Positions 24,386 through 25,781 of a stretch of DNA of 25,781 bases are shown piece after piece. The stretch spans positions 1-25,781 of the forward strand of contig JAFAUA010000472.1 of the NCBI GenBank assembly GCA_019243595.1, written 5' to 3'. The translations under genes and the position numbers were made by a program. The notes beneath the pieces were generated by a model. It had not been told where the DNA came from, ran no database searches, and saw only the letters and a program-made list of their open reading frames with translations. Numbering within the stretch: the stretch's first letter is position 1; every line of letters starts with the position of its first letter. The DNA comes from Acidimicrobiia bacterium (GTDB lineage: Bacteria > Actinomycetota > Acidimicrobiia > Acidimicrobiales > AC-14).

Positions 24386-25754
24386 CGAGGGCCTGCCGCA
24401 GCGCCACGCCGTCGGTGGGGATGACCTCCACCTCGCGTGGCAGGTCGGCCGGCGTCGTCCCGTCGAGGAACGCCCCCTTCGAGAGGCACACGTCGGGAAG
24501 GAGGTACCGGTGGTCCTCGGGCTCGTCTTGCAGGGCGCGAGCGATGTCCTCGCCGACGAGCAGCCCGGTGACGCCGATGTTTCCGCCGAAGAACTCGTTG
24601 CGCACCGGCAGCACGCGCACGTCGTCCCGGCCGAGCTTGTCGAGCAGCGGCTGCAACACGCGCGCGCCGTACTCACCGCTGATAATCACGTTCTGGCGGT
24701 GGATAACGCCCTGTGAAGGCGCTTTCCACCGCCAGAACGAGGCAGAGGGGTTCTGGCGGGGGGCGCGGTAGCCCTCCGCCGGGGCGCCGTCGACCCACGC
24801 GAAGAAGCCGGAGTGGACGCCGGTGGCGGTGTCCTTCTCCCCCAGCAGCTCGAGCTCGAAGGTGCGGGCCATGCCGACGCCGTTCTCGTGCTGGGGGAAG
24901 CCTTCGTAGGCGTCGGCGGCCGGGAACGGCCGGCCGCCGAGGAGGTAGTACTCGTCGGCCGCGAAGACGAGGCGGCGACCGAGGGTGGAACGGAAGATGT
25001 CCTGCCACTCCTCCACCATGTCGACGACCGCTCGCGCTTCTTCGATGGTGTGCAGGCGCAGGTCGCCCTCGCGTGAATACCGGCTGAGACCGAGAGGGAC
25101 GACGCACAGCGTCGCCAGCCGCGGGTAGCGGTCGAGCACGCCGGTCAGCGTGTCCTCGAGCACCCCGCCGTCGTTCACGCCCGGACAGACCACGACCTGG
25201 CCGTGGACTTCGACGCCGTGGTCGAGCAGGGCGCCCAGCCAGCGCAGGCTCGTCGCACCGCGGCGGTTGCGCAGCATGCGCGTCCGCACGTCGGGATCGG
25301 TCGCATGGATGCTGACGTACAGCGGCCCGAGACCCTCGGTGACGACCCGTTCGAGGTCGAGCTCGGTGAAGCGGGTGAGCGTCGTGAAGTTCCCGTACAG
25401 GAACGACAGCCGGTAGTCGTCGTCCTTGACGTAGAGGCTCTGCCGCAGACCCGGCGGCAGCTGGTAGATGAAGCAGAACTCGCAGTGGTTGTCGCACGTG
25501 CGCACCTGGTCGAACAGCGCAGAGTGCACCTCGGCGCCGAGCGGCTCGCCTGCCTCTTTGGCAACCGCCAGCTCGAGGTCGAAGCTGCCGCGGCGGACCT
25601 CGAGGTCGAGGTCGGGCTCGTCGGCGAGCAGCTGCCATTGGATCACGTCGCGCGGCTGGTGGCCGTTCAACGAGACCACCTCGTCGCCGGGCTCCAATCC
25701 GGCGCGCTGGGCCGGCGATCCGGGCGCGACAGCCACTACGCGCGGCAGGGACAT
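24378..25754 (-). CDS. PDZ / radical SAM / DUF512 protein, with in-frame hairpin insertion
   Basis: 458 residues. The N-terminal PDZ-like domain spans about residues 3-65 (PGSPAQRAGLEPGDEVVSLNG). A radical-SAM-like centre has C87-x3-C91-x2-C94 (RTCDNHCEFCF), which would hold a [4Fe-4S] cluster. The DUF512 C-terminal domain includes RNEFFGGNIGVTGLLVG. The function is unknown; it is commonly encoded next to der, and here overlaps it by eight bases, hinting at a translation-related job. Residues 333-355 (RQNPSAS, FWRWKAPSQGVIHRQN) are encoded by a hairpin element and appear inserted between YRAP and VIISGEYGARVL, which family members join by a short loop. A TATCCT lies six bases before ATG 25754, with no Shine-Dalgarno, suggesting a leaderless message. 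Confidence 0.92.
   Translation of the reverse strand: MSLPRVVAVAPGSPAQRAGLEPGDEVVSLNGHQPRDVIQWQLLADEPDLDLEVRRGSFDLELAVAKEAGEPLGAEVHSALFDQVRTCDNHCEFCFIYQLPPGLRQSLYVKDDDYRLSFLYGNFTTLTRFTELDLERVVTEGLGPLYVSIHATDPDVRTRMLRNRRGATSLRWLGALLDHGVEVHGQVVVCPGVNDGGVLEDTLTGVLDRYPRLATLCVVPLGLSRYSREGDLRLHTIEEARAVVDMVEEWQDIFRSTLGRRLVFAADEYYLLGGRPFPAADAYEGFPQHENGVGMARTFELELLGEKDTATGVHSGFFAWVDGAPAEGYRAPRQNPSASFWRWKAPSQGVIHRQNVIISGEYGARVLQPLLDKLGRDDVRVLPVRNEFFGGNIGVTGLLVGEDIARALQDEPEDHRYLLPDVCLSKGAFLDGTTPADLPREVEVIPTDGVALRQALGA
24689..24739 (-). repeat. Palindromic hairpin element, copy B (inside DUF512 gene)
   Basis: Perfect 15-base arms CGTTCTGGCGGTGGA (24689-24703) and TCCACCGCCAGAACG (24725-24739) enclose a 21-base loop containing an inner CGCC/GGCG pairing. 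The same layout, end sequence and orientation occur in copy A at 13426-13477. The stem differs by two paired substitutions (AG/CT in A, GC/GC in B). It is read through in frame, giving FWRWKAPSQGVIHRQN. Confidence 0.85.
24750..24759 (-). repeat. Third partial arm of the hairpin element
   Basis: GTTCTGGCGG on the plus strand repeats the first 10 bases of copy B's left arm, 11 bases beyond its right arm. It can pair with the right arm as an alternative stem. At protein level it gives a second RQN (residues 333-335 and 353-355), which looks like a duplication at the insertion edge. Confidence 0.6.
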
Positions 25755-25760
25755 GGGTCA

Positions 25761-25766
25761 AGGATA
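25761..25766 (-). promoter_or_regulatory. Possible -10 element of the DUF512-der operon
   Basis: TATCCT (TANNNT) on the minus strand, separated from ATG 25754 by six bases, the usual geometry of leaderless actinobacterial transcripts. The -35 region would lie at the window edge and cannot be judged. Confidence 0.3.
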
Positions 25767-25781
25767 CGGCCGGGCTGCTCC

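Noticed and set aside
22589..24424. 611-codon open frame on the plus strand
   Set aside because: Antisense to der and the SpoIIE phosphatase; a high-GC shadow without domains.
24386..24676. 97-codon N-terminal extension of Der
   Set aside because: It overlaps DUF512 coding sequence and does not resemble any Der N terminus.

Overview
The window is GC-rich chromosomal DNA from an actinobacterium, most likely class Acidimicrobiia (Ilumatobacter/Iamia-like; the class is an inference from gene content). Phylum markers are BldC, a WhiB Fe-S regulator, FtsR, a GarA-like FHA protein, SpoIIE/STAS partner-switching parts and frequent GTG starts. There is no phage, CRISPR array, insertion sequence or integrase. 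Genes are tightly packed, mostly on the minus strand, with many 4-base stop/start overlaps.

Positions 1-9901 (minus strand) are one long co-directional run. Read in transcription order it holds an EAL/degenerate-GGDEF membrane protein, DUF4202, a CDP-alcohol phosphatidyltransferase, a nucleotidyltransferase/phosphomannomutase-like fusion, GcvH, a zinc-ribbon FHA protein (GarA-like), FtsR, hypoxanthine phosphoribosyltransferase (probable CTG start), a bifunctional nuclease, a second MerR regulator (Rv1830/ResR-like) with its own promoter and palindrome, a PD-(D/E)XK-like protein, and a D-Ala-D-Ala carboxypeptidase cut by the window edge. The block gcvH-garA-ftsR-bfn-merR matches the M. tuberculosis order Rv1826-Rv1830, with hpt inserted.

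Positions 9902-16471 hold bldC and a nitroreductase (plus strand), then a 66-residue unknown protein, oligopeptidase B, Lon and WhiB (minus strand), and an orphan Flp pilin (plus strand). A perfect Crp-type site lies upstream of whiB. A strong stem separates flp from the converging STAS genes.

Positions 16500-25781 hold two STAS anti-sigma-antagonist genes, a SnoaL-like gene, a zinc-ribbon micro-ORF without a standard start codon, a TSUP permease, tRNA-Pro(GGG), a zinc-ribbon membrane protein, HMG-CoA lyase next to an acyl-CoA carboxylase beta subunit (a leucine/acyl-CoA catabolic pair), a SpoIIE-type phosphatase, Der GTPase and the PDZ/radical-SAM DUF512 protein that overlaps der.

The most unusual observation is a pair of related hairpin elements of about 50 bp. 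One fills the lon-ptrB gap and supplies the ptrB start codon. The other lies in frame inside the DUF512 coding sequence. Their stems differ by compensatory base-pair changes. They look like a dispersed palindromic element that can be carried inside protein genes. No gap between genes exceeds 300 bases.
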